This document shows positions 43,344-54,929 of a stretch of DNA of 64,000 nucleotides, piece after piece; the first letter of the stretch is position 1; each line of letters opens with the position of its first letter. The DNA lies in contig CM062289.1 of NCBI GenBank assembly GCA_031216915.1, positions 61,697,741-61,761,740 on the forward strand. The letters are read 5' to 3'. Origin of the DNA: Pictodentalium vernedei. Taxonomy: Eukaryota; Mollusca; Scaphopoda; Dentaliida; Dentaliidae. Under the pieces are notes generated by a model. The model searched no databases. It saw only the letters and a program-made list of their open reading frames with translations, and was not told the origin of the DNA. The position numbers and the translations under genes were made by a program.

Positions 43344-43499
43344 TAGTAGACAGTCAAATAAGGTAAGTGTAACCAAAACATTAAAAACGGCTGTACCTGT
43401 CAGTTATGGAAATGTTCATGTTGCAAGTAAGATGTGTAGACAGTTATCAGGTGATTATCAGGAGTATAAAAGGACTGAAACTTCACTGATAAGAGTATA

Positions 43500-46400
43500 T
43501 TCTGTCATGTTGGTAAGAGAATATTCGGATAAATACGTGAGGGCGGGATTGTTTGGCTACACATAATGGATGGCGCTAAAATATACAATGGACTAGTCAT
43601 CGCTAATATTAATGATGATGGCCCACGGTTTTTTTTCTTTCTTGGTGTGAACTCAAACTGCAGCATGGCTGCTCCGAGACAGCCATGGGGCAGTTTGTGA
43701 ACAGACGATATCACGTTGAGTACATAATATGTGGCATTTAAACCGAAAGAAAAATAAATGAGTTGCACATAATTGAGAGCATTTAAAATGTAGGTTGAGC
43801 TGGATATCACTTCTCTTTTGGGTTAAGCACATAATGGTGCGGCATTTAAAACGACAGCACGATAAAAGAGTTGCAAATAATACAGGGCACTGAATTGTAG
43901 GTTGAACTGGATGTCACTTCGCTATTGGGTTAATCACTCACAGGGTTTGCAGTCTGTGTTCAAACAGAGGCGAGGCCGCTTTGCATCAGCCATGTCGCAG
44001 TTTGAGAACAAACTGGAATACCTGTGCGTCGGGTAAATGTTTGAGTTGTGCGTCGCAAGTAGAATGTGAGGAAAATTATATGGTGTTTATCAGGAATATG
44101 AGAAATTGTCTTTTGACATATTAGATGGTATTCTATGCTATGTGTGTGAATAGTGTAGATATGTCTGTGGTGGGGTATATTTGGAGCAAAATAATGCGGC
44201 TCCACATAATGCTGGAGGGGGGGGGGTTAATATGTAATAGGTGTCACTTTAGTATTATGGTTGCGCACATAATCGATGGCTTCAGTATATTTGGAGCAAA
44301 GTAATGTGGCTCCACCTGATGGAGGTGGGGGCAGGGAGGCATTATATTTAAGTTAAAATGGACGTCACGTTAGCATTATAGTTGCGCGCGCATTGGATGG
44401 CATAGGTGTATACATTGAGCCAAGCTCTGCTTTCAAAGTATTGATGAGCATTAACAGTTTTTTTAAGGTGTGAACTTTAACTGCAGCATCGCTACTCCGA
44501 GGCAGCCACGCTATAGTTTGAGAACAAACGATATCACTTTGAGGACATAATCGTGCAGCAGGTAACACGAGCGCGTAATAAACGAAAAAGGGAATCGCAC
44601 ATAATAGATGGCATTAAAATATGGATTGCTCTGTATATCTGGATCAGGCACAAAACAAGCTAATGCAGGTGCACTCATTGTGGAGCATTAGCATGTGGGT
44701 TGTTTTAGGTATATACATTGAACCAGTCGTTACTTCCAATATTGATGACCACTAACGGGGTTTTTAGTGTGATCACAAACTGCAGTGTGGCTGTTCAGTA
44801 CATACTCATGTGGCATTAGGCCATGATTATTTGGATAAATGCACGAGAGCAAGACAATATGTAGAATATTCTGACTTGTCGGTCGGGGCGTATTTAGATT
44901 AGGGCTGTCACGATTAATCGATTAATCGATTGTTGATCGGTCACGGCGAAATCGATTAATATTTTTCGTTGTCGAATAATCGGTAAATTGTATCCCGTTT
45001 TAGATGTTTAATAATTAAAAGAAAATTTGATGAAAAAACTATTGTTTCTAAAGGTAAAGAGTTAAGAACATCGATGTTAAGCCCGAAGAAGCCGTTGGAA
45101 GCATTTGTCTTCCATGTACATTCATCAAAGCTTTGATGTTCTGAATTTTTGAACCGTCAGTGTAATAATCAAGACCGGTCGGCAGTTGCGAAGTTCGCAA
45201 CTGCCGACCGGTCTTGATTATTACACTGACGGTTCAAAAGTTCAGAACATCAAAGCTTTGAATGTCCTTAAAAGTTGATCGTCTTCGTTGTTTATTGAGG
45301 TAGGTCATCTGACTTGAACTTCATTTTTATCGACTTCAAAGAGAGGGAGAGGGTGGGGGTCATCTAGGTACGATTAATCGATTATTTGCGACGATTAATC
45401 GATTCCTAAAATGAAAAATCGTGACAGCCCTAATTTAGATAAATACACGAAGCCAAGATAGTGAGTCTGCACATAGTAGAGAACATTACTAAGACCGTTG
45501 ATCTTGTTATAATTTTGCATTATTATTCATTTAGTTCTCATTTATTCAGTCTGTGGTCTGCAGCAACCATGTCATAGTTTGAGAACAAACGGAGATTCTA
45601 TCAAGTTGTATGCATTTTCTTATTACATTTAGACAATGAATATTTGGACAAATGCACAGAGGTCAGAGGCAGGATAATATATTTGGGTAATCACACGAAG
45701 CCAAGATAGCAAGGCTACACAATTGAAGGCACTAATATAAGCGTTGACATGGTTATCAATTTTGCATTATATGTTCAGTTTCTGCCCAAAATGTAGCGTG
45801 GCTGCTCTGCTAATCTAAGTTTACAAATTTGGATAAGTAAACGATGTATTAGTATGTACATTGATCTGCCAATCAATTTTGTATTATTTTCAGTTTGTGC
45901 TCAAAATGTAGCGTGGCTGCTCTGCAGTAGCCATGTCACAGTTTGAGACCAACCTTAAGTTCCGTTAAATTGTGTACATTTCCATGTGGCATTGTCAAGA
46001 AATATTTGCATAAATACACGAACGCAAGATAATATGACTGCATATAGTGGAGGGCATTAATATGAACTTTGATCTAAGTTTTAAAATTTGGAGAAGTGCA
46101 TGAAACATTAATATGTACATTTGTATTTTCATAAATACACGAACTCAAGATATTGTGGCTGCACATAGTGGAGGGCATTAATATTAATATGAACATTGAT
46201 CAAAGTTTTAAAATTTGGTGAAGTGCATGAAGCATTAATATGCACATTGATCTGGGTATCAATTTTGAACTGTTTTTCAGCTTGTACTCAAATTGTAGCT
46301 CTGCAGAAGCCATGCCACAGTTTGAGAACAACCGGAACTTTCATTAAATTGTGTACATTTCCATGTGGCAGTGTCAAGGAATATCTGTATAAATACACGA

Positions 46401-46860
46401 ACGCAAGATGACATGGCTGCACATAGTGGAGGGCATTAGTATGAACTTTGATCTAAATTTTAATATTTGGAGAAGTGCACGAAGCATTAATATGTACATT
46501 GATCTGGGTATCAATTCTGAATTGTTTTTCAGTTTGTACTCAAAATGTAGCATGGCTGCTCCGCAGCAGCCATGTCACAGTTTGAAACCAAACGGAATTG
46601 TCAAGGAATATTTGCGTAAATATACGAACACAAGATGATATGGCTGCACATAGTGGAGGGCATTGGTATGAACGTAGATCTAAGTTTTCAAATTTGGTTA
46701 AGTACAAGAACCCAAGATAATGAAGTTGTACATATAATGTACATATAATGGAGGCATTAATACGGACGTTGACTGCGAATCAGTTTTACATTGTTATGTT
46801 TTTCATTGTTTTACATTACTTTTGGTTTGTGTTTAAACTTCAGCGTGGCTGCCCTGCAGC
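43500..46860. repeat. old diverged tandem array, units about 250-400 bp
   Basis: Recurrent landmarks: CTGCAGCATGGCTGCTCCGA or GTAGCGTGGCTGCTCTGCAG, then GCCATGTCACAGTTTGAGAA, ACAAACGGA, GTGGCATT, ATTTGGATAAATACACGA, GGCTGCACATAGTGGAGGGC and GGCATTAATATGAAC. About ten copies, with the clearest ones (45.9-46.85 kb) spaced about 255-385 nt apart. A hAT-type MITE interrupts it. No coding potential. Confidence 0.75.
44900..45432. mobile_element. hAT-type MITE with long perfect hairpin, 533 bp
   Basis: Ends TAGGGCTGTCACGATTAATC and reversed TAGGGCTGTCACGATTTTTC. Perfect 8-bp target duplication ATTTAGAT (44,892-44,899 and 45,433-45,440). These ends and the 8-bp duplication are hAT hallmarks. Inside, 45,149-45,192 and 45,194-45,237 are exact reverse complements (44 bp, one-base loop), with a further imperfect outer arm holding ATCAAAGCTTTGA. 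ATTAATCGATTAATCG repeats lie near both ends. Confidence 0.92.
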
Positions 46861-47855
46861 ATACCAGCAATGTCTGCTTCTGTGTTCAAGACTCTTGGTG
46901 TGTCATCTGGCATCTTCTTGGCGAAAATCATTCCGTCATTAGTCCAAAACGAAAATATTTTCCTATCTTTTCTGAGTGCTACGAATTTCGACACTAAAGA
47001 ACCTCTCCATTCAGTCAAGGACTCCGTAATAAATATACGATCAGGATTATTCTTCACCTCTTTCTTGTTAGAATACACGGAATAGCGGTGTCCATAAGAA
47101 ACAAAACGGCAGATCACATTGCATGTCTTTCTGCCTTGTGTGGTTCTCACTTTTCCCAGTACATGACCTACTAATGTCATTCACTGTGATTGGTGTCTTG
47201 AGGTGGTTCCGGCACAAATCCAGTACAGTATTGTCTGTGGTCTTATTAATTTCACGTAGATTTGTTGAACTAACGGGTATATTCCGAAAAGGCAGTTGCG
47301 ACGGTTATATTGTTCCTGTTCATCCAGCTTGGAGTCTGTATTATTTTCAACTTTGTTCACACGTGCTTTTAAGGTTTCTCGTCGATCTTTCAGATCTCGA
47401 TTTTCGGCTCTCAGGAATTCCATTTCACCCTTAAGCAGTTGTATGTGAGTTGTCACAATTTTATCCAGTCCCTTATCAATTGCCGCTAGAATGGTTGACA
47501 CACAGAGTTCATTAAGCTGGTCTTGCAGTTTTCCTATACTGCTGAGGATGGCGTCAATTTTAATTGAATCAGATTCAGGCAAATGTTGAACAAGTCTATC
47601 GAGAAAAGGTTTCTGTGTCCCAGTATTGAAAATAATTTCATTCATTTTGACTATATTCTCTTGTTTTGCTGGTTCATTTGTCGAAGGCAAGATAGAAACA
47701 CCCCCAAGCGAACCAGCTCGTTTCCTTTGTGTCCTACCCTCAAGAGGTGATAGCTTCTCAGAGGTACGTTTCTTAGAGTTTTGATCCGATTGACTGAATG
47801 ACGACGTTTTTACAGATGTGGGAATTCCCGTCTTGGTGACACCTCTTCTTGCCAT
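46833..47855 (-). pseudogene. LINE ORF1 protein (coiled coil plus RRM/C-terminal domain)
   Basis: Starts MARRGVTKTGIPTSVKTSSF with a basic Ser/Lys-rich N-terminus. A predicted coiled coil follows (LLKGEMEFLRAENRDLKDRR, then RVNKVENNTDSKLDEQEQYN) and the family hallmark EQYNRRNCL. The C-terminal half continues in a second frame (46,833-47,180) with KTCNVICRFVSYGHRYSVYS, RIFITESLTEWRGSLVSK and FSFWTNDGMIFAKK, which is the RNA-binding C-terminal domain of this ORF1 class. One frame change near 47,180-47,250. It probably belongs to the same LINE group as 39.1-42.7 kb, with the array at 43.5-46.9 kb between them. Confidence 0.7.
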
Positions 47856-47859
47856 GGTG

Positions 47860-48390
47860 AAAAGTGTTCAAGTGCTCATGTGGACAAACTGATTTCAGAT
47901 CAATAGTCATCTGTATCTATATCTGATAATAATCCCAGTGAAACGCGTCATTAACTCTTCAACAAAGGATCTAGTGAGACGTATTGTTTCTGTTGCTTCT
48001 ATTGTTCACAGGTATTCACTGGAGCCAGCTAGGGCTGCACGATATTCAAAACTGAATACCGGTATCGGTATTCAAAAAAATATCGCGGTATACCGGTATA
48101 TCGAAAACTGTTCAGATATATGAACACAAGTACCACAATCGAGATTCGAGGCATCACAGTCGGAACGAATTAGCATGCCTTGATGATCCGGTTCAAAACA
48201 CCTTTACCCAACGCAGGCGATATCAAAATTTATTATTTTCAAAATAAATTTATCTGATTTTCCCCAAAGATTTCAACAAAACTATATCATGTAACCCCCA
48301 TTGGAACGAGCTCAACGAGCTCGTTCCAATGAGGGGTCACATCATATAGTTTTGTTGAAATTTTTGAAAATTATTTTTTCAACTGCAGAA
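47860..48390. repeat. MITE-like fragment and 90-bp palindrome
   Basis: 48,027 starts TAGGGCTGCACGATATTC, a hAT-like end with CCGGTATCGGTATTC repeats; no matching right end was found. 48,271-48,360 is a palindrome: TTTCAACAAAACTATATCAT to its complement, centred on GAACGAGCTCAACGAGCTCG. The inner motif CATTGGAA...TTCCAATG recurs at 55.04, 57.32 and 57.58 kb. Confidence 0.6.
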
Positions 48391-49160
48391 TTTGTATATT
48401 ACGAGGGAACAAGCAGACGATTTCTTGGATAAAGGGATAATAATATGGAAATACGTGACACGAAATGGTGCACACCCTATATTGTTAATTTCGGTAAATA
48501 TTGCAGGCCCTAAGCAAGATTTTTCAGGAAAGAGATGGTATATATCGCAGAAATAGCAGCAGTTATGTGAAATATAACAATTTGCCAAAACGTGTTGTAC
48601 AGCGACATGCAATAAACACAGAACCACACATGTATGTTCATATGTTAATGTGGCGACAAATATGGCAATCGGGAAATTTTGAAAGATTGCGGAGGGATCA
48701 AACTTGAGACAATCTATAGTAAAACAAACCTTCATTTTTTAAACTGACAAAAGATCATAATTCACTGGCAAATTGGTTCATTAGAGTTTAACAACACTTT
48801 CAAAAACGAAGACTATATTATGAGCTAGATTGTACGTCAGTTTCAATAACTAAGGTTATTATATCACGTTGTTAGTTCCCAAGATCCTTCCCATCCTTCA
48901 ATACCTAGACGAGCAAAAGAGTCGTACGTGAAGTCACTCGTTCAAGCAATATCTCACTTGTTCGATTCTGGTCGTTCGAGCAATCTGACATGGTTAGCTG
49001 TACTAGTGCTAGTAATGGTACAAGGCTGCAAGGGTGGAAGAAGACTACAGGTTTTGGTGACTACTGTAAAAGATAATCATAGGGCAGACGATGGCAATAT
49101 TGGGAAAATTAGTAATAGTGGTGTTGGAGATATGAACATCACGGAGAGGTCTAGAACTGG
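48391..49160. other. unassigned spacer
   Basis: Ordinary composition, no ORF above about 100 codons with a recognisable motif. The 68-codon and 118-codon frames here have no family features. Confidence 0.3.
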
Positions 49161-50335
49161 GCAGATGCTAGGAGCTAAATTATCATCAGGTATATATAGT
49201 ACTACGTCATCATGTCATAGGTATCCTCCTATACCCCGATGAGCATTAAGAGTCGTAAAAGAAATTGCTCTTTCGATACTCATTTGCTCAATGGGATTTG
49301 AGTCGTTCGAGCAATGACTTTTTCAGTAATTGCTCAAAAGCTTATTCGCTCGATATGATTCGAGTCGTTCGGATAATACCTATCCCTGCTTCATTGTATT
49401 TTGGGTTTGAGGATCATAGAGGACTTCGCTATACACAGGGAAGGCAAAAACTGAGACGTCCAAGACAAAATAGACTGATGGGATAGGCAGAAATGGGGCC
49501 AGTGAAAGGCAAAACGAGCCAGGAAATAGAAGGATAAACCACAGAATATATCGGGATAGATAAAATATCGAGATTTTGGTGCACATTCGAAATAATAAAG
49601 TTACTCTTATACAAAGGAATGCGTCTATTGTTGGGCAAAAAGAAGAATTCTAGGGGCCAACAGATAGAAACCTAATATTTAGTGGGAAATCCGCACTAGT
49701 AAAAGAACTGTTGGATTTATTTGGGTAATTTTACAAAGTATTCGAACAAATACAATTATTCATACCAGGAAACGCACCTTAAAGCACTGCATGCTACTCT
49801 TTTAAGTCCCAAATTGAGGAATCCGTGCCAAATAAAGTTGTTTTGATGGTTTAGAGGGTTTGTCTGGATGTTCGTGGTAATTCGATTTATTTTAGTTCAC
49901 GTACAATTTATCCACATGAGACCTCTCATCATTCATTTAGCACTACGTGCTACTATTATAAGCCCTAGATGGGGGTTTGGTAGTTTTGGTAGTTTTGGAT
50001 TATTTAGAGGCTTTGTCAGGTTGTTTGTTGTAATTAAATTTACTCCTATTCAATCGAACACACCCTCCGAACACACCCCTTTCCTATTAGAAGGTTTTGG
50101 GTCACATAGCAACCATGTGCTACCATAGAAACCAAGTTGGCGGTCTCAGATATACAAAATGGACGACATACACTCGTCTCACCTCAACAAAACGCACGGT
50201 GCATGCACACTAGGACCACGTATCACTATGGGGATGTTGTCACAAGATGGCACTCACGCGGGCTACCATTGACAACCAAAAATGAAGTAACTGGGCCATG
50301 TCACACAAGATACGGCCAATTTGGGTCGATCGTGT
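49160..50335. repeat. decayed single arm of a foldback-family element
   Basis: 50,040-50,300 follows the right end of the giant foldback in order: TCGAACACACCCTCCGAACA, CACATAGCAACCATGTGCTA, CCATAGAAACCAAGTTGGCG, AAAATGGACGAC, ACCACGTATCACTATGGGGA, CTCACGCGGGCTACCATTG. 49,220-49,265 has GTATCCTCCTATACCCCGAT and AAGAGTCGTA, as in the inner arm. Identity is clearly lower than between the two arms of the 18.7-23.1 kb element and the partner arm is absent. Confidence 0.65.
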
Positions 50336-50349
50336 ACATGATTTACTAC

Positions 50350-50460
50350 TAACATCAAGCCGAGAGATACACGGTTCGATCCCCAGCAGGGGTAACTGCG
50401 TTGTGTCATTGGGCAAGGCACTTAATCACGATTGGCACAGTGGCGCAGCCATGGGGGCAC
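50350..50460 (+). mobile_element. SINE fragment with tRNA-like B box
   Basis: Plus-strand ACGGTTCGATCCCCAGCAGG (B box), then TTGTGTCATTGGGCAAGGCA and CTTAATCACGATTGGC, the same middle domain as the full SINEs but with a different head. It ends in a poly-C/poly-A stretch (50,463-50,490). Truncated 3' part. Confidence 0.65.
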
Positions 50461-50504
50461 ACCCCCCCCCCCCCCCCAAAAAAAAAAAATAATAATTCCG
50501 ATTG

Positions 50505-50985
50505 GATTTATTACGTTCAAGGTCACTGTGACCTTGACCTTTGACCTAGCGAGTCCAAGATAAATAGGGGTCTTCCACTCACCTAGGCCAACCTACCTAT
50601 GAAGTTTCAAGAATGTGGGTTCAAGTGTAGTCAAGTTATCATCCAGAAACCAATTGTTTACAATTTACAATGTTGAAGGTCACTGTGACCTTGACCTTTC
50701 ACCTAGCGAGTCCGAAATAAATACGGTTCTTCCTCTCACCGATGCCAACCTTCCTATGAAGTTTCATGAATGTGAGTTTGATCATAGACAAGTTATCATT
50801 CGGAAACCAATTGTTTACAATTTACTATGTTCATAGTCACTGTGACCTTGACCTTTGACCAAGCGAGTCCAAAATAAATAGGGTTCTTCCGCTCACCGAT
50901 GCCAACCTACCTATGGAGCTTCATGAATGTGGGTCGAACCATTATCAAGTTATCATCCGGAAACCAATTGTTCACGCCCGCCCGC
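50505..50985. repeat. 157-bp tandem repeat with ERE-like palindrome, 3 copies
   Basis: Each unit starts with AAGGTCACTGTGACCTTGAC and CTTTGACCTAGCGAGTCC, followed by AATAAATAGGGTTCTTCC, CTATGAAGTTTCATGAATGT and AGTTATCATCCGGAAACCAA. AGGTCACTGTGACCT is a perfect inverted repeat of the nuclear-receptor half site with 3-nt spacing (50,520-50,534 and 50,677-50,691; the third copy near 50,834 has one half altered). Confidence 0.85.
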
Positions 50986-51029
50986 CATTCACCAAACTAT
51001 ATGTCGAGTCTGACTTCGTCACAACTTGA

Positions 51030-51900
51030 CTTAACAAGAGGTCCCAAGGGGCCTTAATCGCTCACCTGCCAACGTGGTTCAAAGAAGTATTTGAGGTCAC
51101 ATTCAGTTATACATGGTTCATCAACACTACAAAGGAATGAAGGCATGAAAGGCAAATTTTATGGAAAAATTCTAAGGAATCGATTTGAACAAACCTGAAC
51201 CTATCATGCTCCCCATGCCACCCCCACCCCTGCCCGTAGAGAGCCCAAATAATAAGCCAGGGACACAAATTTAACAAACTTGAACCTGATCCCCCTTGAG
51301 ATGAAGGAGGTTTTTAAAGAAATGTCATCACATTGCATTAAGTTAATCTTTGGGCCCCAAAAGAGAGTCCAAATACTAACTGAGGCACCTGATTTGTACA
51401 AACTTGAATCTGACCCTCTTAGATATGTTGTATACCAATACGGAAGCATTCATACCAAATAGGAAAGATTTTTAAAGAAATTTCCTCATATTTCACTAAG
51501 TTAAAATTCGGGCTCCTACTTATTATTAACCCATGGACTCGATTTGAACAAACTTGAATCTGACTGACCCCCCCCCCCCCCACGCCCTCCCCCCACCCAC
51601 CCACCCCTAGAGATGTTATAAATATCAAAATATTCTAAATGATGGTTCTGGAGTAGAAGATTTTTTTATTTTTTTTAAAAAAAAAGTATGGGTGCTATCA
51701 GAGTAATGACCCTTGTGGTGCCCCTTGTGAGCGCGGCAAGGTTATTTGTACAAATTTGAATTGACATATAAGGAACATGCACACCAAATGTGGTTCAATT
51801 TGGTCCAGTAGTTTGGGAGGAGAAGTCGATAATGTAAAGTTCACGATGGACGACGACGGACGGCAAGTGATAAGTTAAGCTCTCTTCGGTGAGCCAAAAT
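51030..51900. repeat. dispersed AAGAGGTCCCAAGGGGCC repeat
   Basis: Starts ACAAGAGGTCCCAAGGGGCC and TTAATCGCTCACCTG, and ends GGACGGCAAGTGATAAGTTA plus AGCTC...GGTGAGCC. I recall this start as a very common repeat in bivalve and gastropod genomes. The middle holds four diverged units of about 115-120 nt, each with AAATTTGAAC-type AACAAACTTGAA(C/T)CTGA and CCCAAA(A/T)ATTA. No gene. Confidence 0.6.
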
Positions 51901-52985
51901 TCATCCATACGCCCCCCCCCCCCCCTCCAATTTGACCCATGTAGGGAACATTAGGCAAGAAATTTTATTATGGAGATATTTATACTTGCAGGATGTATAG
52001 GGGGGGGGGGGGGGGGGTGCGTAATAGCAGATTTATGTGTGATTTCCGACCTATCTCAATTTGATGACACCATTGTTGTCAGTTGTTTGTCAGACTCGAG
52101 AAAAAAACGTCGCCGGTGTTCCGTCGCCGGATTTACGAAATAACCTCGCCGTTATATGGTAATTTATCCGTTTCTTCTGGTCCGGAATCGCTATTTAATA
52201 TTGATGAATCTCTAGGGCGACAGAAAAAAGAAGGAATCGTTAACAAAAGTAAGACGGTAATATTATTTGATACGCAATTGCTGCCAGTTAAAAAAGCATA
52301 TTTGTCCTTATTTTGTGTGATATCATTAGGCATACTTATTTAATTCTTTTCAATTAGTTTCCTATTTTATTTTTTTTTTTTTTATATATTTTCTATTCAG
52401 ATATAGTATTACATTAGAAATGTACAGTGATAATCGATACAGTTGTGTATTCACATAGGTGATTTACAAAAAAAATAAGCAACAGGAATATGCACAATTG
52501 TGCGCATGAAAAAAAGGAAAAAAAAAAGTCGAATTTTTCAACAACAAAAACCTTGACTATTGGTATGGCAAGGGCCGGTCGCCGGGCAGGTGGCCTTTTT
52601 TGCTAAAACCTTAGTTATTTCTGGACGGTTTTTGATATTTGGTATGTAGCTTGATATGCACGTGCAACACCCGATGACGCAAAATAGGGCGTGTCAGCGC
52701 TTTTTCTCAAGAGTTATGGCCCTTTGTTAAAATCTACTAATTTTGAGCTTGATAGCGCGATACTTCAACAAACGTCAACCGATTTGACAGATATTTGGCA
52801 CATGGATTTCAAGGAACAATGTCCTGGTCGAGTTCGAAAATCTATGCGGACCATGTCATAGAGTTGTTGTGTTGACGTTTGTTTCGTGATTGATCATAAT
52901 ACAATGATTCATAAGAATTATTATTGTCCTCACACAAGGTGAAGGGGAAATAAATTTGAAAAAAGAGTTTCAATGTGGCCTAATT
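51901..52985. other. unassigned spacer with poly-C and poly-G runs
   Basis: Poly-C at 51,912-51,925 and poly-G near 52,003-52,017. An 86-codon ORF (52,083-52,343) has no recognised domain. 52,560-52,980 reads like an old repeat (GGGCCGGTCGCCGGGCAGGT start) without relatives in the window. Confidence 0.35.
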
Positions 52986-54929
52986 ATTGATGCCATTCAC
53001 ACGTCCTCCACATATCCTTAAATGAACTGGTTTTGCATCCATTGCACTCCCCCCCCCCCCCCTCCCGTCCCCACCCCACGAAGCACATGATGTCAAATTT
53101 AGTTCCACATACTGACGTGGTAAAAAATAGCCCTCAATGAATGTGACCCCCACCCCCCCCCCCCCATACTCCTTTTCATCAACAAATATGATATAATTCA
53201 TAAATTAATTGATGTTGACACAAAACAAACATCTTGCGACAAAACTCTCAATAAATACGCCCTCAATAAATATGCGACCACCCCCCACCCCCACACACAC
53301 AATATACCCCTCTTCATCAAAAACATGATATAATTCATACATTAATTAATGTTGACACAAAACAAACAACTTGTGGCATTAAATATCCTACTTGTGATCG
53401 TTTTCAAATTACATTCAGGCTTCTGAAGACATTTCACATCATGTGTTTGGTGAATCATTTGTAATTTTTGTAAAAACCAAAAAGCCAGTTTTCTCAGTTA
53501 AGGCACCTAGAGTCATTGGTATGGTACTGACAAAACATAAAACATTGCTTGTTTCAGCAGTATGACCAGTACTGCTCATGTGGTATAGCATAGCACTGTT
53601 AAAATGCCTAAAAGCATTCAATATTGATTTTGTGGTGCTTTGCTTGAGCAGCAAGTATCCATTGGGGTACTTTCACAACCTTGGATTTAATTCCCACAAA
53701 TACCCATTCTGATAAAAGGGGTGAAATTGTGGAAAATATGTCTCCAAGGAGGATGAATGAGATATTTCCTAAAAAAATTTGGGTTTTTAGTGTTTAATAT
53801 ACATGTATTTGTGTGTGAATGGGGGTGTGGGGGGAGTGTGAAATATAGTCAGCTGCCAGTTATTGAAAATGTACAACCAGGCAAATGAAAAGCAAAGAAA
53901 CACTCTGTCTGATGGACAGACAGACATGCAGTTACACAAATTGAAAGTCTACACAGAAATAAAAACTGACATACAATGGAAAATTTTGTTAGAAGAGCCA
54001 GGACAAGATTGTCAAACGGAAAAAACCTCAATGGACCCTGAGTGCTGCAGTACCAAAGCAAATCATAGGAAACTGAGAGTGTATGAGATTGACTGCACAG
54101 TGTTTCCGGTTGTTTCTCATCAACTGAGGCTTCACTATGGGTGGGTGGGAGGTAGGGACTTGATTCAAGGAGAGAACAATATTTCACAGTTGACACTGTA
54201 GTTTTGTGCTGTAACATGGGAACCGTGACAACATCACTCGAACTAAACAAAATTTGATCGCATCACTTTAATTTTGGGATTCAAATATCTTTGTCAAGTA
54301 TAACCCTCAGAGAACTTGTTCCGACCTAAAAACAGAGGGTCGTGCATCAAATAAGAGGAAAAATTTAGTACTAGACTACTTTATTAGTACTGGACTATTT
54401 ATTTATTTATTGGCGTTTAAGGTCACATACCTATGCACAATGGCTAATCGTGACCGTGGCAGTTTTACGGGTGGAGGAAGCCGGAGTGCCCGGAGAGAAC
54501 CACCGAGCAACGACGAGCAGCTGTCAGCTCTCCAACATCGTAACTCTGAACTCTGCACCGCAGCACAGGCAGGGTTAGATTGGTTGAAAACATGCGCACC
54601 ATCGACGTGCAGTACGCCTCAGTACACAGCGTCATCGTGCCCCCATGTAGGCAATCGGGGTGAAGTGTCTTGCCCAAGGACACAACGCGGTTGCCGCAGG
54701 TGGGATTCGAACCGAGGACCTCTCGGCTTGCAGCCTGCACCTCTGCCAACTGAGCCACCGCGCCCCCAGTACTAGACTGCTTTATTGGTAGCTGTGCACA
54801 AATGACATTCATTCACATTTGCAACTCTACTGTGTTATTTTTTCCACTATACCCCCCCCCCCCCCCCCCCCCCAAATTTGTGTTCCAAAATACTCTTTCA
54901 ATGAAGAAATTATTTTCTAACATTTTTTA
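52986..54929. repeat. segmental tandem duplication, unit A
   Basis: Landmarks shared with units B and C: TAATTCATAAATTAATTGAT and TTGACACAAAACAAAC (53,190), CATTCAGGCTTCTGAAGACA (53,413), GAGTCATTGGTATGGTACTG (53,510), TATTGAAAATGTACAACC (53,862), AGGAAACTGAGAGTGTATG (54,067). The first landmark is itself duplicated at 53,330. It contains a full SINE (54,397-54,767). ORFs of up to 133 codons are not kept in B or C. Confidence 0.8.
54397..54767 (-). mobile_element. tRNA-derived SINE, full-length copy 2
   Basis: Minus-strand head GGTGGCTCAGTTGGCAGAGG (A box) and GGTTCGAATCCC (B box), middle TTGTGTCCTTGGGCAAGACA, tail CGGTCACGATTAGCCATTGT through GTGACCTTAAACGCCAATAA. Target duplication of 11 nt, AGTACTGGACT and AGTACTAGACT (54,386-54,396 and 54,768-54,778), one mismatch. 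Present only in unit A of the segmental duplication, so it came after or was lost elsewhere. Confidence 0.9.

Noticed and set aside
50350-50400. Possible tRNA gene from the GGTTCGATCCC B box
   Set aside because: No acceptor stem pairing or A box at the right distance; the following TTGGGCAAGGCACTTAATCA domain shows it is a SINE.
52083-52343. 86-codon ORF as a gene
   Set aside because: No domain, no neighbours and no splice or promoter signals; its C-terminal hydrophobic stretch arises from AT-rich DNA.
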